In this document: one piece after another, positions 53,962 through 61,818 of the stretch | Position numbering within the stretch: position 1 is the first letter of the stretch | Layout of the letters: the number at the start of each line of letters is the position of its first letter | Assembly: GCA_934667815.1 (NCBI GenBank) | Contig: CAKUMO010000014.1 | Coordinates: forward strand, 1-64,000 | Length of the DNA: 64,000 nucleotides | Source of the DNA: an uncultured Oscillospiraceae bacterium | GTDB taxonomy: Bacteria > Bacillota > Clostridia > Oscillospirales > Oscillospiraceae | Direction of reading: 5' to 3' | Program-made: the position numbers and the translations under genes | Notes under the pieces: model-generated | Told to the model about the DNA's origin: nothing | The model's database searches: none | Seen by the model: only the letters and a program-made list of their open reading frames with translations

Positions 53962-53995
53962 ACGCGGCACGCGCCGCAATTTGGGAGGGATTACT

Positions 53996-55330
53996 ATGAG
54001 CAAGCCTCTGGTCGCCATTGTCGGGCGGCCGAACGTGGGTAAATCCATGCTCTTTAATAAGCTGACCGGCCGCCGAACGGCCATTGTCGAGGACACGCCG
54101 GGCGTGACACGCGACCGCATCTACGGCGCCTGCGACTGGAACGGCCGGGATTTTGAGCTGGTCGATACCGGCGGCATTGAGCCGAACACCGACAGCGAAA
54201 TGCTGAAATTTATGCGCCGCCAGGCCGAAATCGCCATCGAGACGGCCGATGTGATCGTTATGGTCACGGACGTCAAGACGGGCGTGACGGCGGCGGATCA
54301 GGACGTGGCTTCCATGCTCCTGCGCAGCAAAAAGCCCGTGTGCCTCGCGGTGAACAAGTGCGATTCTGTGGGCATGACGGATCCGAATGTCTACGAGTTT
54401 TATGCGCTGGGACTGGGCGACCCCATCGAGGTTTCCGCGATCCACGGCCACGGCACGGGCGATCTGCTCGACTGGTGTGTGGAGCACTTCCCAGAGGAGG
54501 CGGAGAACGAGGACGAGGGCGAGATCATCAACGTCGCCATTGTCGGCAAGCCGAACGTCGGCAAGTCCAGCTTGCTCAACTGCATTCTGGGGCAGGAGCG
54601 CGTGATCGTCTCGGATGTCGCGGGTACGACGCGCGATGCCATCGACAGCCTGTTCGAAAACGAATTCGGCAAATACCGCTTCATCGACACGGCCGGAATG
54701 CGCCGCAAGTCCAAGGTGGACGATGCCATTGAAAAATACTCCAACATGCGCTCCATTGCAGCCATCGACCGTGCGGATGTATGCCTGATCCTGATCGACG
54801 CCAACGAAGGCGTGACTGAGCAGGACACCAAGATCGCGGGGCTGGCGCACGAAGCGGGCAAGGCCAGCATCATTGTCGTCAACAAGTGGGACATGCTCGA
54901 AAAAGAGACGAACACCATGAACGAAATGACCGCAAAGATCCGGCAGGATCTGGGCTATATGACCTACGCGCCGGTTTTGTTTATTTCCGCGCTCACGGGG
55001 CAGCGTGTCGGCAAGCTCTTTGAGCTGATTAACCTCGTTGCAAATCAGAGCGCTATGCGCATCACAACGGGAATGCTCAACAACATTCTCGAGGATGCAA
55101 CGGCGCGCGTGCAGCCGCCCACGGACAAGGGACGCAGACTCAAGATTTATTATATGACGCAGGTCGGCGTCAAGCCGCCGCATTTTGTGATCTTCTGCAA
55201 TGACGCGCGGCTGTTCCATTTTTCCTATCAGCGCTATCTGGAAAACCAGATTCGCGCGGTCTTTGGCCTTGAGGGGACGCCCATCAAGATTACCATTCGC
55301 CAGAAGGGCGATAAGGAGGAACAGGGATGA
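53996..55330 (+). CDS. der: Ribosome assembly GTPase Der (EngA)
   Basis: 444 residues with two successive G domains (GRPNVGKS near 10 and GKPNVGKS near 185), each followed by a full set of G motifs, then a C-terminal KH-like domain (IYYMTQVGVKPPHFVIFCND). It acts on the 50S subunit. ATG 53996 has GGGAGGG 7 bases upstream. It overlaps plsY by four bases. Confidence 0.97.
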   Translation: MSKPLVAIVGRPNVGKSMLFNKLTGRRTAIVEDTPGVTRDRIYGACDWNGRDFELVDTGGIEPNTDSEMLKFMRRQAEIAIETADVIVMVTDVKTGVTAADQDVASMLLRSKKPVCLAVNKCDSVGMTDPNVYEFYALGLGDPIEVSAIHGHGTGDLLDWCVEHFPEEAENEDEGEIINVAIVGKPNVGKSSLLNCILGQERVIVSDVAGTTRDAIDSLFENEFGKYRFIDTAGMRRKSKVDDAIEKYSNMRSIAAIDRADVCLILIDANEGVTEQDTKIAGLAHEAGKASIIVVNKWDMLEKETNTMNEMTAKIRQDLGYMTYAPVLFISALTGQRVGKLFELINLVANQSAMRITTGMLNNILEDATARVQPPTDKGRRLKIYYMTQVGVKPPHFVIFCNDARLFHFSYQRYLENQIRAVFGLEGTPIKITIRQKGDKEEQG

Positions 55331-55950
55331 TCTGGAGAATCGCAGTTTGCGCCGTTTTGGGCTACCTGCTCGGCGGACTGAACGGTGCAATCGTCATCTC
55401 CCATCTTGTTTTGAAGGACGACGTGCGCAGCAAGGGCAGCGGCAACGCCGGCCTGACGAATTTCCTGCGCAATTACGGCGGCTGGATGACCTTTCTCGTT
55501 GCGGCTATCGATGTGGCCAAGACGGTTGCGGCCTGTCTCGTCGGTATGTGGCTCCTGCCCGCCGACCCGCAGCTCGGTAAAATGGTTGCGGGCGCGGCCT
55601 CGCAGCTCGGGCACATTTTCCCTGTGTTCTACCGCTTCCACGGCGGAAAGGGCATCGTCTGCGCGGGTGCGCTGGCGCTGATGATGGATTGGCGCATCTT
55701 TGTGATCCTGTTCAGCGTCTTTTTGATCGTCTTTTTTACCACGCACTATGTCTCTCTCGGCTCCGTTCTGGCGGCGGTGGGCTACGCGATCGCGTTCCCG
55801 GTCTTTTTCCGGAATAATCTGCCGGTTGCGCTTCTGGGTGTGGCCGTGGCGCTCATGGCGCTGTTTATGCACAGAAGCAACATCGTTCGTCTGTGCAAGG
55901 GCAAGGAGACAAAAACCTATCTTAAAAAATCTCACCGGGAGGAAACTTGA
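55327..55950 (+). CDS. plsY: Acyl-phosphate glycerol-3-phosphate acyltransferase PlsY
   Basis: A 207-residue membrane enzyme that makes lysophosphatidate. It has the conserved GSGNAGLTNFLRNYG, HIFPVFYRFHGGKGI and a closing HRSNIVRLCKGKE. It is next to gpsA, which makes its substrate, an arrangement common in Firmicutes. Confidence 0.96.
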   Translation: MIWRIAVCAVLGYLLGGLNGAIVISHLVLKDDVRSKGSGNAGLTNFLRNYGGWMTFLVAAIDVAKTVAACLVGMWLLPADPQLGKMVAGAASQLGHIFPVFYRFHGGKGIVCAGALALMMDWRIFVILFSVFLIVFFTTHYVSLGSVLAAVGYAIAFPVFFRNNLPVALLGVAVALMALFMHRSNIVRLCKGKETKTYLKKSHREET

Positions 55951-55953
55951 CCC

Positions 55954-56955
55954 ATGCAAATCATCGTGATCGGCAGCGGCGGCTGGGGAACCGCGCTGGC
56001 GCTGCTGCTTCTGCGTAACGGCCATGCGGTGACGCTCTGGTCGCACTGCGCCGAGGAAAGCGAAAACCTCGCAAAAACGCTGGAAAACCCCTATCTTCCC
56101 GGCGTTCCGCTTCCGAAGGAACTGCATTTTACATCCGATCCTGCCGATGCGCAGGGCAAGGAGATGGCCGTGTTTGCCACGCCGTCCTTCGCCGTTCGTA
56201 CGACGGCAAAGCGCTTTGCGCCGTATCTGCCGGAGGAAACCGTCCTCGTCTCCGTAACGAAGGGCATCGAGGAGGGCACGGGCTGCCGGATGTCCGAGAT
56301 CGTCGCGCAGGAGACGGGCAGGGAAGTCGTCGCCCTCTCCGGGCCGTCCCATGCCGAGGAGGTCAGCCGCGCGATCCCGACGGGCGTTGTCGCGGCCTGC
56401 AAGGATAGGCACCTTGCCGAGCGCGTGCAGGCGGCCTTTATGTGCGACAGCCTGCGCGTGTATACCTCGCCTGATCCCGTTGGCGTGGAGCTGGGAGCGG
56501 CCTTTAAGAACGTTGTTGCGCTTTGTGCGGGCGTTTGCGACGGCATGGGCTACGGCGATAATACCAAGGCGCTTTTAATGACGCGTGGACTGGCCGAGGT
56601 CGCGCGCCTCGGCATGGCGCTGGGAGCACAGCGCGAGACGCTGGCCGGCCTTGCCGGTGTGGGCGATCTGATTGTGACGTGTACCTCCATGCACTCTCGC
56701 AACCGCCGTGCGGGTATTCTTATCGGCAAGGGCGAGAGCGTGCAGGATGCGATGAAGGAGATCGGCGCGGTCGTCGAGGGCTACTATGCCGCGCAGTCGG
56801 CGTGGGAGCTTTCGCAAAAACACGGCGTCGAAATGCCGATCACACAGGCGGCCTATGACGTCTTGTACCGCGGCGCGGATGCGCGCGAGACGATCCACTA
56901 CCTGATGCGCCGCCAGAAGACCTGCGAAACAGAAAACGCGGAGTGGGCACGATGA
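55954..56955 (+). CDS. gpsA: Glycerol-3-phosphate dehydrogenase (NAD(P)+)
   Basis: 333 residues. IGSGGWGTALALLLLRNGH is the NAD(P) site; SGPSHAEEV and the catalytic-domain GAAFKNVVALCAGVCDG are clear. It reduces dihydroxyacetone phosphate to glycerol 3-phosphate for lipids. It follows plsY by three bases and overlaps gtrA by four. Confidence 0.97.
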   Translation: MQIIVIGSGGWGTALALLLLRNGHAVTLWSHCAEESENLAKTLENPYLPGVPLPKELHFTSDPADAQGKEMAVFATPSFAVRTTAKRFAPYLPEETVLVSVTKGIEEGTGCRMSEIVAQETGREVVALSGPSHAEEVSRAIPTGVVAACKDRHLAERVQAAFMCDSLRVYTSPDPVGVELGAAFKNVVALCAGVCDGMGYGDNTKALLMTRGLAEVARLGMALGAQRETLAGLAGVGDLIVTCTSMHSRNRRAGILIGKGESVQDAMKEIGAVVEGYYAAQSAWELSQKHGVEMPITQAAYDVLYRGADARETIHYLMRRQKTCETENAEWAR

Positions 56956-57359
56956 CGAATCGGAGAAAAGAGCTGCTGCGCTCCTTGAAATTCCTGCTGT
57001 TTTCCGTGTCGGCAGGACTCATTCAGATCGGAACCTTCACGCTTCTCAACGAGCTGGCGCATCTGGACTACTGGGTCAGCTATCTGGCCGCACTGGTCCT
57101 GTCTGTCGTGTGGAATTTCACACTCAACCGGCGCTTTACCTTCCAGTCGGCGGGCAATGTGCCGCTGGCCATGGCGCTGGTGCTGGCGTTTTACGCCGTA
57201 TTCACACCGGCTTCAACGTGGCTGGAGCATTTCCTGACCGATACGCACGGCTGGAACGAGTATCTCGTCACGGCGCTGAACATGGTGCTCAATTTTGTGC
57301 TGGAATTTCTTTATGACCGCTTTGTGGTATTCCGCAAGAGCATTGATACCCGGAAATAG
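56952..57359 (+). CDS. GtrA-like membrane protein
   Basis: 135 residues with four hydrophobic segments, fitting the GtrA family (flippase-like proteins for polyprenyl-linked sugars). It has NFTLNRRFTF, the usual GtrA loop, and a closing FLYDRFVVFRK. ATG 56952 overlaps the gpsA stop (ATGA); the in-frame GTG at 56943 is less likely. Confidence 0.85.
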   Translation: MTNRRKELLRSLKFLLFSVSAGLIQIGTFTLLNELAHLDYWVSYLAALVLSVVWNFTLNRRFTFQSAGNVPLAMALVLAFYAVFTPASTWLEHFLTDTHGWNEYLVTALNMVLNFVLEFLYDRFVVFRKSIDTRK

Positions 57360-57370
57360 ACAAAAAGCAA

Positions 57371-57394
57371 CCCCGGCGAGGAATCTCGCCGGGG
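57371..57394. terminator. Terminator between gtrA and rpmB
   Basis: CCCCGGCGAG pairs with CTCGCCGGGG around GAAT. On minus, TTGCTTTTTG follows it. Confidence 0.8.
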
Positions 57395-57447
57395 TAATGA
57401 TCGTTAAATTGGATCGGAGCTGCCGTATCGTCAGCCTGTACGAAAAA

Positions 57448-57636
57448 TCAGATCGCGCGTTCGACCTTGTTGGAACGGAGGCATCTTGTACAGACGTAAA
57501 CATGGCGGGGGGAACCGTCAACGATTGCTTTCACGCGCTTGACGTTGGGCTTCCAAGCTCTGTTGGAACGTCTGTGGGAGTGAGAGACCTTAATGCCGAA
57601 CGTAACGCCCTTGCCGCAGAAATCGCACTTTGCCAA
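57448..57636 (-). CDS. rpmB: Ribosomal protein L28
   Basis: 62 residues from TTG 57636: AKCDFCGKGVTFGIKVSHSH, ending with the CTRCLRSNKVERAI zinc-type pair. GGAGGTG lies 8 bases before this TTG; the open frame runs upstream, but relatives start here. It is transcribed alone from a promoter that faces hprK. Confidence 0.94.
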   Translation of the reverse strand: MAKCDFCGKGVTFGIKVSHSHRRSNRAWKPNVKRVKAIVDGSPRHVYVCTRCLRSNKVERAI

Positions 57637-57701
57637 ATTGCTGCACCTCCAATCGTCATGAAAATCATCAAAAAATCCGGTGCCGCAAGACACCGCTATG
57701 T

Positions 57702-57730
57702 ATAATATCAGAATTCCGCGAGAAAAGCAA
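57702..57730 (-). promoter_or_regulatory. Promoter of rpmB
   Basis: On minus, TTGCTT (57725-57730) and TATTAT (57702-57707) are 17 bp apart. Confidence 0.65.
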
Positions 57731-57778
57731 GAGAAATTTTACAAAAAAATATATTTTTTTCAGAATTCGCCGGAAAGG

Positions 57779-57807
57779 TTGCAAATCCGCATAGAATCGT
57801 ATATAAT
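57779..57807 (+). promoter_or_regulatory. Promoter of hprK
   Basis: TTGCAA (57779-57784) and TATAAT (57802-57807) are 17 bp apart. Confidence 0.75.
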
Positions 57808-57840
57808 GCAATCAATGGTATCATCAGGAGGATATTCTAT

Positions 57841-58791
57841 ATGCCGATGAACTCGTACAGCGTCCCGCTGCGGCAGGTCGTGGAGGAATTCAATCTGACA
57901 GTGAGCTACGCTGCGACGAATTACGACAAGGTCCAGCTCATGGTCGAGGAGGTCATGCGTCCGGGTTTGCAGCTTACGGGCTTCTTCAATCACTTTGAGC
58001 CGCTGCGGCTTCAGGTCATCGGCAACGCCGAGTCCACCTATCTGCGCACGCTCAGCCATGAGCGTCTGGAAATGATCTTCGACGAGCTGTTTTCCCATAA
58101 AATTCCTGCGCTCATCTATGCGCGCAACATTGAGCCGCTGCCCGAGTGCATGGAGATGGCGAAAAAGTACGACATCACCATTCTCCGCTGTCTGGAATCG
58201 ACCTCCTATGTCGTCTCCAGCCTCATCACCTATCTGAAAAACGCCCTTGCACCGCGCATTGCGCGCCACGGCGTGCTCGTCGAGGTTTACGGCGAGGGCT
58301 TGCTCCTTATGGGCGAGAGCGGCATCGGCAAGAGTGAGGCCGCAGCCGAGCTTCTCAAGCGCGGACACCGCCTGATCGCGGATGACGCCGTGGAGATCCG
58401 CAAGATCGCAGACAATTCCCTCATCGGTACGGCGCCGGAGCTGATCCGCAACTATATTGAAATCCGCGGCATCGGCGTGATCAACGTTGCCAAGCTTTTC
58501 GGCATGGCGTCCATTAAGAATGAAACCGCGATCAATCTGGTCATCAACATTGTGCCGTGGAGTCCGGAACAGATTTATGACCGCCTTGGCCTCGAGGATC
58601 AGTATATGGATCTTCTGGGTGTGAAGATCCCGGCGATCACCATCCCGATCAAGCCGGGCAGAAACCTTGCCATCATTTTGGAAATTGCCGCGATGAACAA
58701 CCGTCAGAAAAAGATGGGCTACAACGCGGCGGCCGAGTTTACAGAACAAATCAATCGACATTTTGACAAGAACGTCGGGCAGAGTTTTTAG
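57841..58791 (+). CDS. hprK: HPr kinase/phosphorylase
   Basis: 316 residues. The C-terminal half has Walker A GESGIGKSEAAAELLKRGHR (near 157) and ADDAVEIRKI, then the HprK signature EIRGIGVINVAKLFG. It phosphorylates Ser46 of HPr and so drives CcpA-dependent carbon catabolite control, which fits a genome with several sugar clusters. AGGAGG lies about 9 bases before the ATG. Confidence 0.96.
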   Translation: MPMNSYSVPLRQVVEEFNLTVSYAATNYDKVQLMVEEVMRPGLQLTGFFNHFEPLRLQVIGNAESTYLRTLSHERLEMIFDELFSHKIPALIYARNIEPLPECMEMAKKYDITILRCLESTSYVVSSLITYLKNALAPRIARHGVLVEVYGEGLLLMGESGIGKSEAAAELLKRGHRLIADDAVEIRKIADNSLIGTAPELIRNYIEIRGIGVINVAKLFGMASIKNETAINLVINIVPWSPEQIYDRLGLEDQYMDLLGVKIPAITIPIKPGRNLAIILEIAAMNNRQKKMGYNAAAEFTEQINRHFDKNVGQSF

Positions 58792-58909
58792 GGAAGCTTT
58801 GTGCCGATCATTAGCTGCGAGCGGCGGAGCTTTTTCGCCGGATAGGACATAACGAAAGACTTTTGCCGCCCGCACTTGCTGATCGGATCAGAGCTTCCTG
58901 ATTTTTTTA
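58792..58909 (+). ncRNA. Candidate structured RNA or leader before the surface protein
   Basis: About 115 bases between hprK and the surface protein fold into one long nested stem. GGAAGCT (58792-58798) pairs with AGCTTCC (58892-58898). CCGATCA (58804-58810) pairs with TGATCGG (58880-58886). Inside them TGCGaGCGGC (from about 58816) pairs with GCCGCcCGCA (ending near 58875). The outer stem is followed by TTTTTTT at about 58903-58909. It could be a complex terminator for hprK or an attenuator/riboswitch for the next gene. I do not recognise a known class. Confidence 0.45.
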
Positions 58910-58931
58910 AAACTTAAGGGAGGAAAATGAC

Positions 58932-61424
58932 ATGAAAACACGCATTATCAGCATTTTACTTGCCTTGAGCCTCGTTTTTGGTCTGTCGCTGGTCGCCTTC
59001 GCGGACGACACGGCGGTCAAGAACGTTGCCTCTGAGGCGGAACTGACTGCGGCGCTTGCGGATGCAGCCGTCGGCGAGATCAAGCTGACGGCCGACATCA
59101 CGGTCGGCGCTACGCTCCGCGTTGCGCACAAGGTCACGCTTGACCTTGCGGGCAAGGTCTTGCAGTACAAGAGCGAGACCGGCGGCAGCGTCCTCGCAGT
59201 CGAGAACATGGGCGACCTGACGCTGAAGGACAGTGCCCCGACGGCCGAGCACAAATTTGCGGTGGCCGAAAGTGGCCTTTGGACGCTGGACGAGACGAAC
59301 GGCACGAAAACCGTCAAGGGCGGCGTCATCACCGGCGGCACGGGTACTTACGACAAGATGGTATACGCGTGCCTCGGCGGCGGTGTCTATAACAATGGTG
59401 TTTTCACCATGCAGGGCGGCAGCATCGTCGGCTGTGTCGCCGGTAAAACGCCCGGCCGCACGGATCATGGCGACAGCGGCCGCGGCGGCGGCGTGTACAA
59501 CGCCGGCACCTTCACCATGGAGGGCGGCGCGATCCTCGGCTGCGGCACGGAATGGGCCGAAGGCGGCGGAATGAGCTATGGCGCAGGCGTTTACACCAAG
59601 GGCGGTTCCTTTACCATGAAGAACGGCGTAATCTCTGACTGCGTCGGCGCAGCCAACGGCGGCGGTGTCTATACCGATGGCTCGAATGCAAGCATTTCCG
59701 GCAATGCAAAGATTTCCGATTGCAAGGCGCTGGCAGCGGGCGGCGGCATCTATCTCAAGAGCGGCAGCCTGACGCTGAGCGGCAGCGCACAGATCACCGG
59801 CTGCTCCGCGACCATCTGCGGCGGTGCGGTTTATGCCATGGAGGCAACGACGCTCAAGCTCTCCGAAAATGCGGCCATCAGCGGCTGCACGGCGGCCAAG
59901 GGTGCGGCGCTCGTTCTGTCCAACGTAAATAACGGCGGCGAGTTCTGCGCGCTCTATGCCGACGGCGGCAAGGTGGAGGGGGATGTCTTTATCGGCAAAG
60001 GCAAGATCCTCCGCAGCGCGGATGCTAAGAGCACGACCGTTTTCGACGGCGATGTCAAGATCGAGGCTCAGCCGAAAAACGGCTTAGGGGAACCGGCTCG
60101 GAGCGAAATCCACGCCGGTGAGTTCTACGGCAAAGTGGAGGGCGATTATGTACTGATCGCAGGCGGCGATTTCGTTGCTCCGGTGCGGCTCGACGAGTAT
60201 CAGGGCAACAGTACGTATATTTCCGAAGCTATTGGTGGCACCTTCTACAGCGGGATCAGCGGGCAGTGGAATTGGAATCCTGGGTACTTTTTCGTGAGCT
60301 TTAACCTTGTCATAGGAGACTATGGGGCGAGTTATGCCTCGCAGCTCATTTCGTCCGGCGAATGTCTCACGCCACCGCTCGAACCGGTCGTAAAGGGATA
60401 TACATTTACGGGCTGGTATCTTCTGGATAAGCCGTATGCATTTAACACGCCTGTATATGAAAACGATGCAGCAATTCTATTTGGCTATTTCACATTGAAT
60501 GATGACGCAATCGTCTGCCCGATCTGCGGCCGCGCGGATATTGTGAACGAGCTTGAGGGGCAGTTTGCAACGCTGGAAGGCGAAGCAGATAAGGGACACT
60601 ATCAGCTCTATCGCTGTGAGGATCATGCGACCTTTATGGCCGGCCCGTGCCTGCCGCACGCTTGGGAAAACGGTGCGTGCAAGGACTGCGAATATGCCTG
60701 CCAGCACCAGTACACATGGATGAGCGAGAACGGTCAGTACTGGCAGAAGTGCAAGCGCTGCACTTTCGAGACAGAGAAGAAGGCCATTCCGGAGATTACC
60801 ATCACCGGCGCTGACCGCGTCTGCCGCACGCAGGACTATGCGTTCAGCTTTGTCCTGCCCGAGGGCTGCACTGCACCTTCTTTTGGCTATGAATTCCCGA
60901 TGATTGGCTCGGGCGAGGACCTAACGGCAGAGAACGGCGTGTGCAGCGGCGTTGTCAAGGCGGAGTGGTATGACGAAAATGAGCATGCCTTCGTGCTGCG
61001 CGCCTATGCCACGACGGCCGACGGCTTCCGCTTCTCCGCAACGAAGGATGTTACAATTCTCGATGAGCACATCGGCGGCAAGGCGACCTGCAAGGATAAG
61101 GCCGTCTGCGAGGTCTGCGGCGAGGCATACGGTGAGCTTGCCCCCCTGAATCATACGGCGCTCAAGCATGTCGAGGGCAAGAGCGCGACCGAGAAGCGCG
61201 AGGGCGTGAAAGAGCACTGGCTCTGCGAGGGCTGCGGCAAATACTATGCCGACGCGAACGCAGAGAAGGAAATCTCCAAGGCCGACACCGTGCTCCCAAA
61301 GAAGATTGCAGAGCCAAAGACCGGCGACACGGCCATGCCTGCACTCTGGATCGCGCTGCTCGTGCTGGGCGGCACTGCCGCAGCGGCCTGCGTGCTGCTG
61401 GGAAAGAAGCGCAGCGAGCGCTAA
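58932..61424 (+). CDS. Cell-surface beta-helix protein with sortase-like anchor
   Basis: 830 residues. It has a signal peptide (1-24, IISILLALSLVFGLSLVAFA), then a right-handed beta-helix of short GGGVYN-type turns (about 130-330), for example GGGVYNAGTFTMEGGAI. A GYTFTGWYLLDKPY repeat of the InlB/Flg_new kind is near 488. Two cysteine-rich sections follow (CPICGRADIV; CQHQYTWMSENGQYWQKCKR). The C terminus is an anchor, EPKTGD, a membrane helix and KKRSER. The EPKTGD motif is a variant of LPXTG. It is probably a wall-attached adhesin or glycan-binding protein. GGGAGG lies before the ATG. Confidence 0.85.
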   Translation: MKTRIISILLALSLVFGLSLVAFADDTAVKNVASEAELTAALADAAVGEIKLTADITVGATLRVAHKVTLDLAGKVLQYKSETGGSVLAVENMGDLTLKDSAPTAEHKFAVAESGLWTLDETNGTKTVKGGVITGGTGTYDKMVYACLGGGVYNNGVFTMQGGSIVGCVAGKTPGRTDHGDSGRGGGVYNAGTFTMEGGAILGCGTEWAEGGGMSYGAGVYTKGGSFTMKNGVISDCVGAANGGGVYTDGSNASISGNAKISDCKALAAGGGIYLKSGSLTLSGSAQITGCSATICGGAVYAMEATTLKLSENAAISGCTAAKGAALVLSNVNNGGEFCALYADGGKVEGDVFIGKGKILRSADAKSTTVFDGDVKIEAQPKNGLGEPARSEIHAGEFYGKVEGDYVLIAGGDFVAPVRLDEYQGNSTYISEAIGGTFYSGISGQWNWNPGYFFVSFNLVIGDYGASYASQLISSGECLTPPLEPVVKGYTFTGWYLLDKPYAFNTPVYENDAAILFGYFTLNDDAIVCPICGRADIVNELEGQFATLEGEADKGHYQLYRCEDHATFMAGPCLPHAWENGACKDCEYACQHQYTWMSENGQYWQKCKRCTFETEKKAIPEITITGADRVCRTQDYAFSFVLPEGCTAPSFGYEFPMIGSGEDLTAENGVCSGVVKAEWYDENEHAFVLRAYATTADGFRFSATKDVTILDEHIGGKATCKDKAVCEVCGEAYGELAPLNHTALKHVEGKSATEKREGVKEHWLCEGCGKYYADANAEKEISKADTVLPKKIAEPKTGDTAMPALWIALLVLGGTAAAACVLLGKKRSER

Positions 61425-61447
61425 GAGCAAAGAGATGATTCTTACAA

Positions 61448-61653
61448 AGGACTGCCGTTTTGAACGGCAGTCCTCAGCTTGTCAAAAAAATCCTTATGGA
61501 CTTTTTTTGACAAGCTGCCTGCAAAAATTTGTAGTTTTATTTTGCAATTTTGGCCGCTGCGGCGGGTTATTGAACGCGAAAGGGAACCCTGACGGTTCCC
61601 TTTCTCTCTTTCCTTCCCTCCGAAACCTTCGGCCGGATCGTTTTTTGACAGCC
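61448..61653. mobile_element. MITE-like element D with a single terminator hairpin
   Basis: A stem-loop GGACTGCCG/CGGCAGTCC (61448-61474), the terminator of the surface-protein gene, is followed by a core of about 179 bp. It starts CAGCTTGTCAAAAAAATCC and ends near the complement of GGCTGTCAAAAAACG (61639-61653). It is the reverse complement of element A with high similarity (GGCCGCTGCGGCGGGTTATT and the GGGAACC-GGTTCCC stem are shared), but lacks the second flanking hairpin copy. Confidence 0.68.
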
Positions 61654-61818
61654 TTTTTTCACTATTTTTGTATACTTTTCCCAATTCTCTGCGTCTCATA
61701 AGTAGAAACAAAAAATGTCCGCTGGACGCAAACTTATGTCCTGCAGATATTGACATAATGTAAAATAACGGATATACTGGACAAAAGAGAACGAAAATTA
61801 GAGAAATGAGGTGCTCCT
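61654..61818 (+). promoter_or_regulatory. Promoter region of the FtsX-type permease gene
   Basis: TTGACA (61750-61755) and TATACT (61773-61778) are 17 bp apart, about 40 bases before the GTG start. The rest of this stretch is AT-rich with no other feature seen. Confidence 0.6.
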
